Below, one piece after another: positions 10,201 to 18,997 of a stretch of DNA of 64,000 nucleotides (within the stretch, counting starts at the first letter, position 1; every line of letters begins with the position of its first letter). Both the position numbers and the translations under genes were made by a program. The notes beneath the pieces are model-generated. The model was not told the DNA's origin. It was given only the letters and a program-made list of their open reading frames with translations, and ran no database searches. The stretch covers positions 1 through 64,000 of the forward strand of contig ONIH01000002.1 of NCBI GenBank assembly GCA_900317825.1, given 5' to 3'. This stretch comes from an uncultured Lachnospiraceae bacterium. GTDB taxonomy: Bacteria > Bacillota > Clostridia > Lachnospirales > Lachnospiraceae.

Positions 10201-11073
10201 GATGACGATAAGACACCTGTTAAGTCTGAGCTTTACGATGAGAAAAATGTCTACGTCTGCAAGAACAAGGTCGCAAAGCCGAATGTATTCATTCCGGTAT
10301 TCCCTGGAACGAACTGCGAGTACGATTCAGCCAAAGCCTTTGAAAAAGCCGGAGCTACTACGAATACAGTAGTATTCAGAAACCAGAACGCAGAGGATAT
10401 CAGATCGTCTGTCGATGACTTTGTAAAGGGAATAAACAACGCGCAGATCGTCATGTTCCCTGGTGGTTTCTCAGCAGGTGATGAGCCAGAGGGAAGCGCG
10501 AAGTTCTTCGCTACAGCCTTCAGAAACGAGAAGATCACCGAAGCTATCGAGGATCTGATCACAAAGAGAGATGGTCTTGTACTTGGTATCTGCAACGGTT
10601 TCCAGGCTCTGATAAAGCTGGGACTTGTGCCTTACGGAAAAGTGACCGAACAGAAGCCGGATTCACCGACACTGACTTATAACACTATAGGCCGCCATAT
10701 CTCAAAGATCGCCTATACTAAGGTCGTATCGAACAAGAGCCCGTGGCTTCGCCTCGCAGGTCTTGGAAAAGTCTACGGAATCCCTGCTTCACACGGCGAA
10801 GGCAGATTCGTTGCGAACGAAGAGTGGCTTGATAAGCTCTTTAAGAACGGTCAGGTAGCTACTCAGTACGTTGACATCGACGGAAACTGCTCGATGGATG
10901 CAGAGTGGAACATCAACGGTTCTTACAGAGCTATTGAAGGAATCACGAGTGAGGATGGTAGGATCCTCGGAAAGATGTGCCACAGCGAGCGTATCGGAGA
11001 TGGCGTTTCAAAGAACATCTACGGAAATCTCGATATGAAGATTTTTGAAAGCGGCGTAAGCTACTTTAAGTGA
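7270..11073 (+). CDS. purL: Phosphoribosylformylglycinamidine synthase, single-chain
   Basis: 1267 residues from ATG 7270, chosen because AGGAAAGG sits 7-8 bases upstream; a TTG at 7240 is in frame but lacks support. It is the large single-polypeptide form that joins the PurS-like, PurL and PurQ parts. It uses glutamine and ATP to turn formylglycinamide ribonucleotide (FGAR) into the amidine (FGAM) in purine synthesis. The synthase part shows WSDHCRHTTF, NETHNHPTEIEPFGG and FGAGGVSVAIGELADG. The C-terminal amidotransferase part shows FPGTNCEYDSA, the nucleophile cysteine in LGICNGFQAL (about residue 1107) and SHGEGR. Its gene precedes carAB, which also takes nitrogen from glutamine, and the three probably share the promoter at 7179. 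Confidence 0.97.
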   Translation: MGKVRRVYVEKKPDFAVTAKQLSHELRHFVGVSGITGVRVLIRYDVENLKDEVFDKAVRTVFSEPPVDTVYEETFDFTGRIFSVEFLPGQFDQRADSAEQCMKLLDDEAEPIIKTATTYVIEGEISDEDFEKIKRHCVNPVDSRITDEEKPETLEDNFEEPADVEILDGFCDESDEDFKKRYDSLNLAMTYKDFLHVRNYFRSDEHRDPSITEIRVLDTYWSDHCRHTTFSTELTNVNFEDGFYKKPIKDSYDKYLDNFRVIYKGRDDKFVCLMDLATIAAKILKKKGLLKDQEESDEINACSIIIPIEVDGKTEEWLLNFKNETHNHPTEIEPFGGAATCLGGAIRDPLSGRTYVYQAMRITGAADPTRPVSETLEGKLPQKKLVREAAHGYSSYGNQIGLATGYVKEIYHPDYVAKRMEIGAVMAAAPRRAVRRLNSDPGDKIILLGGRTGRDGIGGATGSSKAHNTKSTALCGAEVQKGNPPTERKLQRLFKREEVAYLIKKCNDFGAGGVSVAIGELADGLRVNLDLVPKKYAGLDGTELAISESQERMAVVVSPSDVDKFLSYAREENLEATVVAEVTEEPRLRLDWRGKTIVDLSRAFLNTNGAHQETAVTVEIPKKEDDYLEKFASEKVAADLDKNDLKAAWLDTLSDLNVCSQKGLVEMFDGSIGAASVFMPFGGKYQLTETQSMVAKLPVGNHKCDTVSMMAYGFDPYLSKWSPYHGAIYSITESMAKIVAAGGDFRKIRFTFQEYFRRMNEDPKRWSQPVAALLGAFEAQMRYGLPSIGGKDSMSGTFNDIDVPPTLCSFAVDTADVHDIITPELKKAGDKLVYFWIAKDLYDLPDYDQVMKLYDTVHQLILKKAIVSAYVTDCYGPAAAVSKMAFGNEFGVKIGVDNASPADAFKPYPCCIVAEVSPDVMDAVDQAMTDNGLSDFYTVIGEVTDDRKFTIDDVSFDISEALDAWKAPLEGVFATKADDDKTPVKSELYDEKNVYVCKNKVAKPNVFIPVFPGTNCEYDSAKAFEKAGATTNTVVFRNQNAEDIRSSVDDFVKGINNAQIVMFPGGFSAGDEPEGSAKFFATAFRNEKITEAIEDLITKRDGLVLGICNGFQALIKLGLVPYGKVTEQKPDSPTLTYNTIGRHISKIAYTKVVSNKSPWLRLAGLGKVYGIPASHGEGRFVANEEWLDKLFKNGQVATQYVDIDGNCSMDAEWNINGSYRAIEGITSEDGRILGKMCHSERIGDGVSKNIYGNLDMKIFESGVSYFK

Positions 11074-11116
11074 TTAGGATATAGGGGATAAATCCTCAAA
11101 CAAAGAAAGGAAAAAG

Positions 11117-12187
11117 ATGAAAGCGTATCTTTATCTCGAAGATGGAACTGTATATGAAGGCGAAAGCATCGGTTCTACGCGGGAATCCATCAGCGAGGTC
11201 GTATTCAATACCTCGATGACAGGTTATCTCGAAGTGCTGACTGACCCTTCATACGCAGGACAGGCTGTCACGATGACTTATCCGCTTATCGGAAACTACG
11301 GAGTCACCGACGACGCTGAGTCAGACAGGTCATATGTGGGTGGATATATAGTAAGAGAGCTCGCGAGAGTTCCGAGCAATTTCCGCTGCAAGGGAAATCT
11401 GAATGATTTTTTAAAGGAGCAGGATATTCCGGGAATCCAGGGAATCGACACGAGAGCACTGACGAAGAGACTTCGTGACCACGGCACGATGAACGGTATG
11501 ATCTCCACGACGAAGTATGACGATCTGACTCCGGTTCTTGAAAAAATAAAGGCGTATGAGGTCGGCGATGTCGTAAGCCAGGTGACCTGCAAAGAGAAAA
11601 AGTATCTGCCGGGCAAGGGCAAAAAGGTAGTTCTCTTAGACCTCGGAGCCAAGAGACACATCGGCGAGAGCTTAAATGAGCGTGGATGTGATGTGACTAT
11701 AGTCCCTGCATCTACGACTGCAGATGAGATCATCGCCATGAACCCGGATGGAATCATGCTTTCAAACGGACCTGGAGATCCGAAGACCTGCACAGCTATT
11801 ATCAAAGAGATAAAGAAGCTCTACGATACGGACATTCCTATTTTTGCTATCTGCTTAGGTCATCAGCTGATGGCTCTGGCAAATGGCATAGATACGAAGA
11901 AGCTTAAGTACGGTCACAGAGGCGGTAATCATCCTGTAAAAGATTCTATTACAGGAAGAGTCTATATCTCATCTCAGAACCACGGCTATGTGGTAGACAC
12001 TGAGAACCTCGACCCGAAGGTTGCCACACCGTCTTTTACTAATGTAAATGACGGGACTAATGAAGGTCTCATGTACACCGGAAAGAATATATACACAGTG
12101 CAGTTTCATCCTGAAGCCTGTCCGGGCCCACAGGATAGCGCATTTCTTTTTGACAGATTCATCAAGATGATGGAAGGAGGACTGTAA
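11117..12187 (+). CDS. carA: Carbamoyl-phosphate synthase small (glutaminase) subunit
   Basis: 356 residues, the usual CarA length. It is the class I glutamine amidotransferase subunit that hydrolyses glutamine and passes ammonia to CarB. The N-terminal domain has EVVFNTSMTGYLEVLTDPSY. The amidotransferase part has the nucleophile cysteine in FAICLGHQLMAL, the GHRGGNHPVKD block and the FHPEA histidine/glutamate pair. A good ribosome binding site (AAAGGAAAAAG) precedes the ATG. The stop overlaps the carB start (TAATG), which couples the two subunits. Confidence 0.97.
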   Translation: MKAYLYLEDGTVYEGESIGSTRESISEVVFNTSMTGYLEVLTDPSYAGQAVTMTYPLIGNYGVTDDAESDRSYVGGYIVRELARVPSNFRCKGNLNDFLKEQDIPGIQGIDTRALTKRLRDHGTMNGMISTTKYDDLTPVLEKIKAYEVGDVVSQVTCKEKKYLPGKGKKVVLLDLGAKRHIGESLNERGCDVTIVPASTTADEIIAMNPDGIMLSNGPGDPKTCTAIIKEIKKLYDTDIPIFAICLGHQLMALANGIDTKKLKYGHRGGNHPVKDSITGRVYISSQNHGYVVDTENLDPKVATPSFTNVNDGTNEGLMYTGKNIYTVQFHPEACPGPQDSAFLFDRFIKMMEGGL

Positions 12188-15100
12188 TGCCACGCGATAA
12201 CAGCATCAAGAAGGTAATGGTGATCGGTTCAGGCCCTATAGTAATCGGTCAGGCTGCCGAGTTTGATTATGCCGGAACCCAGGCATGCAGATCCTTAAAG
12301 GAAGAGGGCGTTGAGGTATGCCTTGTAAACTCTAACCCTGCTACGATCATGACTGATAAGGATATAGCTGATGAGGTCTATATAGAGCCTCTGACCATAA
12401 AGTCTCTTGAGTCTATCATCAAGAAAGAAAAGCCGGATTCGATCCTTCCTACACTCGGAGGTCAGGCAGGTCTGAACCTCGGTATGGAGCTTGAGGAGTC
12501 AGGCTTCTTAAAAGAGCAGGGTGTAAGGCTTATTGGAACGACTGCTCAGACTATAAAGAAGGCTGAGGACAGACAGGAGTTCAAGGACACGATGGAAAAA
12601 ATCGGAGAGCCTGTAGCTCCTTCAGAGGTAGTTCATGATGTGGAGGCTGGTGTCCGATTTACCAATACTATCGGCTATCCGGTAGTTCTTCGTCCTGCCT
12701 ATACTCTCGGAGGTTCAGGCGGTGGAATCGCTCATAATGAGACTGAGCTTCGCGAGATCCTCGAGAACGGACTCCGCCTTTCCCGTGTGCATGAAGTGCT
12801 TGTAGAGCGCTGTATCGCAGGCTGGAAGGAAATCGAGTACGAGGTGATGCGTGATGCCGCAGGCAACTGTATCACAGTCTGCAACATGGAAAATATCGAC
12901 CCGGTCGGTGTCCACACAGGAGACTCTATCGTAGTTGCTCCTTCACAGACTCTCTCAGATAAAGATTACCAGATGCTTCGTACATCTGCATTAAATATCA
13001 TCACAGAGCTCGGGATCACAGGAGGCTGTAACGTACAGTATGCCTTAAATCCTGATTCGTTCGAGTACTGTGTAATCGAGGTAAATCCTCGAGTATCGCG
13101 TTCTTCAGCACTTGCATCTAAGGCTACAGGCTATCCTATAGCAAAGGTAGCCGCAAAGATCGCTCTTGGCTACAATCTCGATGAGATCAAGAACGCCATA
13201 ACGAAGAAGACCTACGCTTCATTCGAGCCTATGCTCGACTACTGCGTGGTCAAGATTCCTCGTCTGCCGTTTGATAAATTCATCACGGCTAAGCGAACCC
13301 TTACCACTCAGATGAAGGCTACTGGTGAGGTCATGAGTATCTGTGATAACTTCTGCGGAGCTCTGATGAAGGCTATCAGGTCGTTAGAGCAGCATGTAGA
13401 TTCACTCATGAGCTATGACTTTACAGACAGGACTGATGATGAGCTCTGGAAAGAAATGGAGATCGTCGATGACCGCCGTATCTATCGTATAGCCGAAGGC
13501 TGCCGCCGTAAGTTCTCACATCAGAAGATGCACGATGTGACAAAGATAGACCTCTGGTTTATCGACAGGATATCATACATCACTGAGGTAGAGAAGAGAC
13601 TTAAGAATGAGGAGCTGACTCCGGAGCTTCTGCGTGAGGCTAAGAGAATAGAGTTCCCTGATTATATCATCGCAAACCTGAATGGCAAGCTGTCTGAAGA
13701 TGAAGTAAAGAAGATGCGCTATGACAACGGAATAGTTGCATCATACAGGATGGTCGATACCTGTGCCGCTGAGTTCAAGGCCGAGACACCGTATTACTAT
13801 TCAGTTTACAGCGGCGGTGAGAATGAAGCCGAGGAGACTTCCGGAAAGAAGAAGGTCTTAGTCCTTGGATCCGGTCCTATTCGTATCGGACAGGGTATCG
13901 AGTTCGATTACTGTTCTGTACATGCGACCTGGGCCTTTGAGAAGGAAGGCTTCGAGACCATCATCGTAAATAATAACCCTGAGACAGTTTCTACCGACTT
14001 CGATATAGCGGATAAGCTCTACTTCGAGCCTCTTACGAAAGAGGATGTAGAAAATATCGTCCGTCAGGAGAAGCCGGATGGAGCTGTAGTCCAGTTCGGC
14101 GGCCAGACTGCTATTAAGCTCACCCAGGATCTGATGGAGATGGGCGTTACCATCTATGGAACCGATGCAAAGGATGTCGACAGGGCAGAAGACCGTGAGC
14201 TCTTCGATGAAGTGCTTCAGAAGACTGGAATCCCTAGAGCTGCAGGCGGCACTGTATTTACAGCAGAGGAGGCAAAGAAGGTAGCAAATAAACTCGGCTA
14301 CCCTGTACTTGTCCGTCCTTCTTACGTGCTCGGCGGTCAGGGAATGCAGATAGCATTCAATGACGAAGAGATAGAGCAGTTCATGGGTATCATAAACCGG
14401 ATCGCCCAGGAACACCCGATCCTTGTAGATAAGTATCTCCAGGGTAAAGAGGTCGAAGTCGATGCGGTATGTGACGGTCAGGATATCCTGATACCTGGTA
14501 TCATGGAGCATATCGAACGTACCGGAATCCATTCGGGAGATTCTATCTCCGTATATCCGGCTCCGACTATCGGTGACGAGGTAAAGAAGAAGATAGAGGA
14601 CGCTACGATAAAGCTCGCGAAGGAGCTTCATGTCATAGGTCTTATAAATATCCAGTTTATCGATATGGATGGAGAAGTCTATGTCATAGAGGTAAACCCT
14701 CGTTCTTCACGTACAGTTCCTTACATCAGCAAGGTGACAGGAATCCCTATCGTAGACCTCGCCGCAAAGGTTATGTGCGGACATACTCTCCGTGAGATGG
14801 GCTACAAGCCGGGACTTCAGCCAGAGGCAGACTATGTAGCGATTAAGATGCCTGTATTCTCATTTGAGAAGCTGCGTGGAGCAGAAATCTCCTTAGGACC
14901 TGAGATGAAGAGTACAGGTGAGTGTCTTGGAATCGCTCCTACCTTCAACGAAGCTTTGTACAAGGCTTTCACAGGAGCAGGTGTTGATCTGCCGAAGTAC
15001 AAGCAGATGATAATGACTGTAAACGATAAGGACAAGCCTGAGGCTGTCGGAGTCGCAAAGAGATTCAAGGCGCTTGGCTATAAGATCTACGCTACGAGAT

Positions 15101-15399
15101 CCACTGCTAAATATCTTAATGATCACGGAGTTGAGGCTCTCTGGGTAAATAAGATAAACCAGGAATCACCGAATGTCATGGATTTAATACTCGGTCATAA
15201 GATCGACCTCGTGATCGATACGCCGACTGAAGGACACGGAGACAAGACCCGTGACGGCTTCCTCATAAGGCGTAACGCTATAGAGACAGGAGTCTACTGT
15301 ATCACAGCAATGGATACAGCCAATGCCTTAGCCCACGCTCTCGAAAGTGAGCCGGATAAGGTAACACCTATAGATATAGCAAAAGTAGATAGAAGATAA
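12187..15399 (+). CDS. carB: Carbamoyl-phosphate synthase large subunit
   Basis: 1070 residues, the normal CarB size. It makes carbamoyl phosphate from bicarbonate, ammonia and two ATP for pyrimidine and arginine synthesis. The duplicated ATP-grasp halves are clear: VMVIGSGPIVIGQAAEFDY at the start and VLVLGSGPIRIGQGIEFDY near residue 560, each followed by its own grasp domain (for example IEVNPRVSRSSALASKATG and IEVNPRSSRTVPYISKVTG). The last 140 residues are the MGS-like regulatory domain. It closes the purL-carA-carB run; a strong terminator follows within two bases of the stop. Confidence 0.97.
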   Translation: MPRDNSIKKVMVIGSGPIVIGQAAEFDYAGTQACRSLKEEGVEVCLVNSNPATIMTDKDIADEVYIEPLTIKSLESIIKKEKPDSILPTLGGQAGLNLGMELEESGFLKEQGVRLIGTTAQTIKKAEDRQEFKDTMEKIGEPVAPSEVVHDVEAGVRFTNTIGYPVVLRPAYTLGGSGGGIAHNETELREILENGLRLSRVHEVLVERCIAGWKEIEYEVMRDAAGNCITVCNMENIDPVGVHTGDSIVVAPSQTLSDKDYQMLRTSALNIITELGITGGCNVQYALNPDSFEYCVIEVNPRVSRSSALASKATGYPIAKVAAKIALGYNLDEIKNAITKKTYASFEPMLDYCVVKIPRLPFDKFITAKRTLTTQMKATGEVMSICDNFCGALMKAIRSLEQHVDSLMSYDFTDRTDDELWKEMEIVDDRRIYRIAEGCRRKFSHQKMHDVTKIDLWFIDRISYITEVEKRLKNEELTPELLREAKRIEFPDYIIANLNGKLSEDEVKKMRYDNGIVASYRMVDTCAAEFKAETPYYYSVYSGGENEAEETSGKKKVLVLGSGPIRIGQGIEFDYCSVHATWAFEKEGFETIIVNNNPETVSTDFDIADKLYFEPLTKEDVENIVRQEKPDGAVVQFGGQTAIKLTQDLMEMGVTIYGTDAKDVDRAEDRELFDEVLQKTGIPRAAGGTVFTAEEAKKVANKLGYPVLVRPSYVLGGQGMQIAFNDEEIEQFMGIINRIAQEHPILVDKYLQGKEVEVDAVCDGQDILIPGIMEHIERTGIHSGDSISVYPAPTIGDEVKKKIEDATIKLAKELHVIGLINIQFIDMDGEVYVIEVNPRSSRTVPYISKVTGIPIVDLAAKVMCGHTLREMGYKPGLQPEADYVAIKMPVFSFEKLRGAEISLGPEMKSTGECLGIAPTFNEALYKAFTGAGVDLPKYKQMIMTVNDKDKPEAVGVAKRFKALGYKIYATRSTAKYLNDHGVEALWVNKINQESPNVMDLILGHKIDLVIDTPTEGHGDKTRDGFLIRRNAIETGVYCITAMDTANALAHALESEPDKVTPIDIAKVDRR

Positions 15400-15400
15400 A

Positions 15401-15438
15401 AACACTGCCCGGCGGGTCACGCCGGGCAGTGTTTTTTT
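15401..15438 (+). terminator. Rho-independent terminator after carB (possibly two-way)
   Basis: A 14-bp perfect stem (AACACTGCCCGGCG with its complement), a five-base GGTCA loop, and a run of seven T. It begins two bases after the carB stop and its T-run touches the stop codon of the convergent hypA gene. The flanking A-run on the left means it could also end transcripts from the minus strand. Confidence 0.93.
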
Positions 15439-15832
15439 AGTTCAGATCATCTGCTTCCTGTTCTACGACTCCTTCTGACCCGTCTGAGGTCTCAGCTTCG
15501 ACCTCTTTTATCAGGCATTCATTTCCAGTGATAAGCCAGGTCTCACCGGAACCGCAGTAGGGACAGGTTTTTCCATATTTTACTGTCGGATAATTTTTTT
15601 CACAGTTAGAACAGAAGGTGACTGCAGGGATAGTCTCGAGCTTTAGGACAGAGTCTTTTAACAGAGGGTGTCTGCTCTTGAAATAGTCCCAGCAATCAGT
15701 GAAGTAGTCGGTCATTATCCCAGACACTTCGCCGACTGACAGAGTTACCGAACCGTATTTTGTTATATGATTTTCTTCAGCCGCTTCATCCAGCGTCTTC
15801 GCCAGATGAAGCACTATTCCCATTTCATGCAT
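15437..15832 (-). CDS. hypA: HypA-like nickel/zinc metallochaperone, orphan
   Basis: 131 residues. It begins MHEMGI, the N-terminal nickel-binding signature of HypA/HybF, whose second-position histidine binds nickel in the known family. The zinc part has two CxxC pairs (FCSNC and TCPYCGSG), although the spacing and the acidic tail of about 20 residues differ from the textbook protein. HypA delivers nickel to [NiFe]-hydrogenase during maturation. No other hyp or hydrogenase gene is in the window. It lies nine bases downstream of a large Fe-S/FAD oxidoreductase gene in the same direction, so it may serve that protein or another redox enzyme here. Confidence 0.85.
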   Translation of the reverse strand: MHEMGIVLHLAKTLDEAAEENHITKYGSVTLSVGEVSGIMTDYFTDCWDYFKSRHPLLKDSVLKLETIPAVTFCSNCEKNYPTVKYGKTCPYCGSGETWLITGNECLIKEVEAETSDGSEGVVEQEADDLN

Positions 15833-15841
15833 AAAAATTTA

Positions 15842-18667
15842 TCACTGTTCGCTTGGATAGTCTGAGTGACCGGTCAGCTTTGTCTTCATGATGCGCATCA
15901 TGCGCTTCGGAGCGTATTTCTTTACGGCATCCATCATCTCCTCAGCTGTGTGCATATCGGAGCAGTGAGGCAGGTCGCGGGAGAGGTGGATAGCGTCAAA
16001 CTCACAGCGGGTAGTACAGAGACCGCAGCCGATACATTTGTTGAAGTCGACAGTAGTAGCTCCGCATTTTAGACAGCGGTTTGCTTCGGCCTTGACCTGC
16101 TCTTCTGTAAGAGGAAGCCTCATATCGTCAAATGACTTCACAGCTTCTTTTACTGTGCCTCTGCTGCCAGGAGTCTGGCGGTCAGCGTTATCGTAGCTGT
16201 CTATTCTGATATCGTCCCTGTCGAGCTCGATAAAGTGGCGCAGGTTTCTTCCAATCGTAAGAGACTGTCCAGGATGGACGAATCTGTTCAGGGATACCAT
16301 TCCCTCACGGCCATCAGCTATAGCGTCGATAGCGAATCTGGCTCCGTGATTGATGTCGCCTCCTACGAAGATATCAGGCTCTGCAGTCTGAAGGGTAACA
16401 GGGTCAGCCTCGGCTGTTCCGTTTCTTCTGAGAACGACCTTTGTGCCGTCGAGCAGATGTCCCCACTCAGCAGCCTGACCTATGGCCATAAGCACATGTG
16501 AGCAAGGTATCTCGATAGTGTCGTTTTCATCATACTGAGGGTTAAATCTGCCGTCAGCGTCCTTTACCTGGGTACACTTCTTAAAGATGATCGATTTTAC
16601 AGTGCCGTCGTCATTCTTTATGACTTCCTTAGGACCCCAGCCGTTCCTGAGCTCTATGCCTTCGCCGAGTATCTCTGCGACTTCATCCTTTGCCGCAGGC
16701 ATCTCATCACGCTGCTCGAGGCAGAGCATAGTGACTTTTCCGTCGGTGGTTCGAAGAGCCGCTCTGGCTACGTCAGCTGCTACGTTTCCTCCGCCGACTA
16801 CGACGATGTCGCCGTCCAGATGAGGCTTCTCTTCCGAGAGATTTACTCGTTTAAGGAAAGCGACTCCGGACTCAACGCCAGAAGCATCCTCGCCAGGTAC
16901 ACCGGCAAGCCTTCCACCCTGAAGACCTATAGCTACGAAAAATCCCTTGTATCCCTGTTTCCTAAGCTGCTGGATCGTCACATCTTTTCCGACTTCGACT
17001 CCGCACTTTATCTCTGCGCCCATCTGGCGGATCAGATCTATCTCTGACTCGAGGACATTTTTCTCGAGTCGGAAATTCGGGATGCTGTTTAGGAGCATTC
17101 CGCCAGGACGGGATTCCTTTTCAAAGACGGTGACAGGGTAGCCTTCTTTTCTTAAATACCAAGCAGCTGTAAGTCCGGCAGGGCCTGCTCCGATCACGGC
17201 GATAGGGTACTCTTTCCACTCCTCACCGTTCGGGTTTTCTACAGGCTCGAGGAAGGCCTTTGGATTTTTCCTTTCGTACTCAGCTAAGAATTTCTTTATC
17301 TCGTCAATGGCTACAGGGTGGTCGATAAGGCCTCGCGTGCAGCGGTCTTCACAGCGTCTGTTGCATACAGCACCGCAGACTGCTGGGAACGGATTGTCCT
17401 GTCTTATGAGCTTTACGGCCTCTTCGTATCTGCCTTCAGCCGCCATTCTGACATAACCCTGAACGGCTATGTGAGCAGGACAGGCTGTCTTACAAGGTGA
17501 GGTACCGGAGTCATAGCACTGGATCTGGTTATTTTCCCTGTAGTTCTTATCCCACTTGTCCTCACCCCAGACATGGTCATCCGGAAGCTCGTGAACAGGG
17601 TACATGACTTTGGAGCCGTCTGCGTGACAGAGCTTCTGGCCGAGCTTTGCGGCACCGGCAGGGCAGACTTCCACGCACTTTCCGCAGGCTACGCATTTCT
17701 CAGCGTCGACGTGCGCGCGGTAAGCGGAACGGCTCATATTTGGCGTGTTGAAAAGCTGGGAAGTACGGAGACCGTAGCAGCTTCCCGGAGAGCAGTTACA
17801 GATACCTACTATACGGTTCGGTCCGTCGAGATTAGTGATCTGGTGTACATAGCCTTTTCTCTCGGCTCGCATAATGATATCCATTGCCTCATCACGGGTA
17901 ATGTAATATGCGTCCTTGCCAGATTCTACAAGGAATTCTGCTATGTCACCGACACCGATACACATATATCCTTCGATATCGCCGACACCTTCGCCTCTGT
18001 ATCTCTGAGCCTTGCGGCATGCACAGACCATCTTACAGAACTTGTCGTATTTTTTCAGCCAGTGTGAGAGGTATTCGACACTGACAGAAGTCGGTTCAGT
18101 TTCTATGGCTTTTTCTACAGGGATTACGTGCATACCGATGCCGGCTCCGCCTGGGGGAACCAGCTTTGCAGCGAGCTCAAGCGGCTCCTGCGGGGCGAGG
18201 TTGAACATCGTGGCTACTTCAGGATGATCGTCGCAGAGAGTAGGGTGCTCGACCATGTACTCGCCGCTTCCTACGACCCACTTCGGGATGATATACTGGA
18301 TATGCTGGTCGGCATTGTCACGGTTCTGTTCGATGATACCGATCCAGAGCAGATGGTCGATGACTTTCTGGCTGTCTTCTTCAGACATATGATTCTTCTT
18401 CGCAAGCTCAGCCGTAGTATAAGGCGTGCGGCGCTTTTCAAAGCTCAGCATGAAGCGTACTTCGTCCTTCGTCAGGAGTCTGTCGAGGATCCAGAAATCC
18501 ATGTGGTTTTCCTTCATGCCGCCTTTTAGCTTTCGAGGTATCGAATCAGTGATGAGCTGGGCGAGCTTCATCGTAAGCTCTTTTTTCTCCGGGTCATCAC
18601 AGTGATAGTCTTCCCGTGGGAAATCCCAGTCGTTCACGAAGATATTCTTATTTACTTCTTTTACCAT
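15842..18667 (-). CDS. Large Fe-S/FAD NAD(P)H-dependent oxidoreductase (GltD-like core)
   Basis: 941 residues from the ATG at 18667, preferred over an in-frame GTG at 18679 because GGAGG lies six bases before it. Order of parts: an N-terminal winged-helix-like segment (about 70-115); a cysteine-bearing region (VCACRKAQ, then GICNCSPGSCYG near 285); a ferredoxin cluster (CVACGKCVEVCP, near 325); the GltD-type Fe-S domain (SPCKTACPAHI ... CNRRCEDRC, about 385-445); an FAD Rossmann motif (VIGAGPAGLTAAWYL, near 490); a second nucleotide-binding motif (VVVGGGNVAADVARAA, near 620); and a C-terminal cluster (CIGCGLCTTRCEFDA). This is the build of electron-transfer flavoproteins related to the small subunit of glutamate synthase. 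The partner is unknown; hypA follows in the same operon. Confidence 0.85.
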   Translation of the reverse strand: MVKEVNKNIFVNDWDFPREDYHCDDPEKKELTMKLAQLITDSIPRKLKGGMKENHMDFWILDRLLTKDEVRFMLSFEKRRTPYTTAELAKKNHMSEEDSQKVIDHLLWIGIIEQNRDNADQHIQYIIPKWVVGSGEYMVEHPTLCDDHPEVATMFNLAPQEPLELAAKLVPPGGAGIGMHVIPVEKAIETEPTSVSVEYLSHWLKKYDKFCKMVCACRKAQRYRGEGVGDIEGYMCIGVGDIAEFLVESGKDAYYITRDEAMDIIMRAERKGYVHQITNLDGPNRIVGICNCSPGSCYGLRTSQLFNTPNMSRSAYRAHVDAEKCVACGKCVEVCPAGAAKLGQKLCHADGSKVMYPVHELPDDHVWGEDKWDKNYRENNQIQCYDSGTSPCKTACPAHIAVQGYVRMAAEGRYEEAVKLIRQDNPFPAVCGAVCNRRCEDRCTRGLIDHPVAIDEIKKFLAEYERKNPKAFLEPVENPNGEEWKEYPIAVIGAGPAGLTAAWYLRKEGYPVTVFEKESRPGGMLLNSIPNFRLEKNVLESEIDLIRQMGAEIKCGVEVGKDVTIQQLRKQGYKGFFVAIGLQGGRLAGVPGEDASGVESGVAFLKRVNLSEEKPHLDGDIVVVGGGNVAADVARAALRTTDGKVTMLCLEQRDEMPAAKDEVAEILGEGIELRNGWGPKEVIKNDDGTVKSIIFKKCTQVKDADGRFNPQYDENDTIEIPCSHVLMAIGQAAEWGHLLDGTKVVLRRNGTAEADPVTLQTAEPDIFVGGDINHGARFAIDAIADGREGMVSLNRFVHPGQSLTIGRNLRHFIELDRDDIRIDSYDNADRQTPGSRGTVKEAVKSFDDMRLPLTEEQVKAEANRCLKCGATTVDFNKCIGCGLCTTRCEFDAIHLSRDLPHCSDMHTAEEMMDAVKKYAPKRMMRIMKTKLTGHSDYPSEQ

Positions 18668-18783
18668 TATAACCTCCACTTTCCCTTAAGAATACATACT
18701 TTTATTACATTATACGTGAACTTGTACCTGAAAAATTTGCAAAAAACGCCAGAAACATGTAAATAATGAGTGTAAAATGACTA

Positions 18784-18811
18784 TTGACATATCAGAAAAG
18801 TATGCTATAGT
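18784..18811 (+). promoter_or_regulatory. SigA promoter of folT
   Basis: A perfect TTGACA (18784-18789), a 16-base spacer ending in TGC (extended -10), then TATAGT (18806-18811). Transcription would start about 18 bases before the riboswitch. Confidence 0.8.
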
Positions 18812-18835
18812 AGTTAAGACAATTTTTATAGGAAC

Positions 18836-18935
18836 GCAGAGTAGACTGTATTGCGTTAAGTGTCTGGTGAACAGGGAGTTGTCATCAGAACGAAGGGACA
18901 CAGGGTCCCGCGGTTTTATGGTCGCATCCCGCTGC
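18836..18935 (+). ncRNA. Tetrahydrofolate (THF) riboswitch, folT leader
   Basis: The leader matches the THF riboswitch pattern. Seen: GAGTAGA (18839-18845), the CGTTAAGTG core (18854-18862), a GGGA loop element (about 18874), a TGGTGA/TCATCA helix (about 18864-18888), a GGGAC...GTCCC hairpin (about 18895-18909), GCATCC near 18924-18929 and a closing GCAG/CTGC stem. Downstream, CCTCCT (18954-18959) can pair with AGGAGG of the folT ribosome binding site (18985-18990), so control of translation is likely. In the known class, THF binding lowers folate uptake gene expression. Confidence 0.9.
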
Positions 18936-18997
18936 TGCATGAGAGAACGTTTTCCTCCTGTGCGGTTAAAGGAGCTTACTGCAAAGGAGGTATTTTT

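Noticed and set aside
13858..14631. A 257-residue minus-strand frame inside carB
   Set aside because: carB is complete and strongly conserved there; the reverse frame has no motif.
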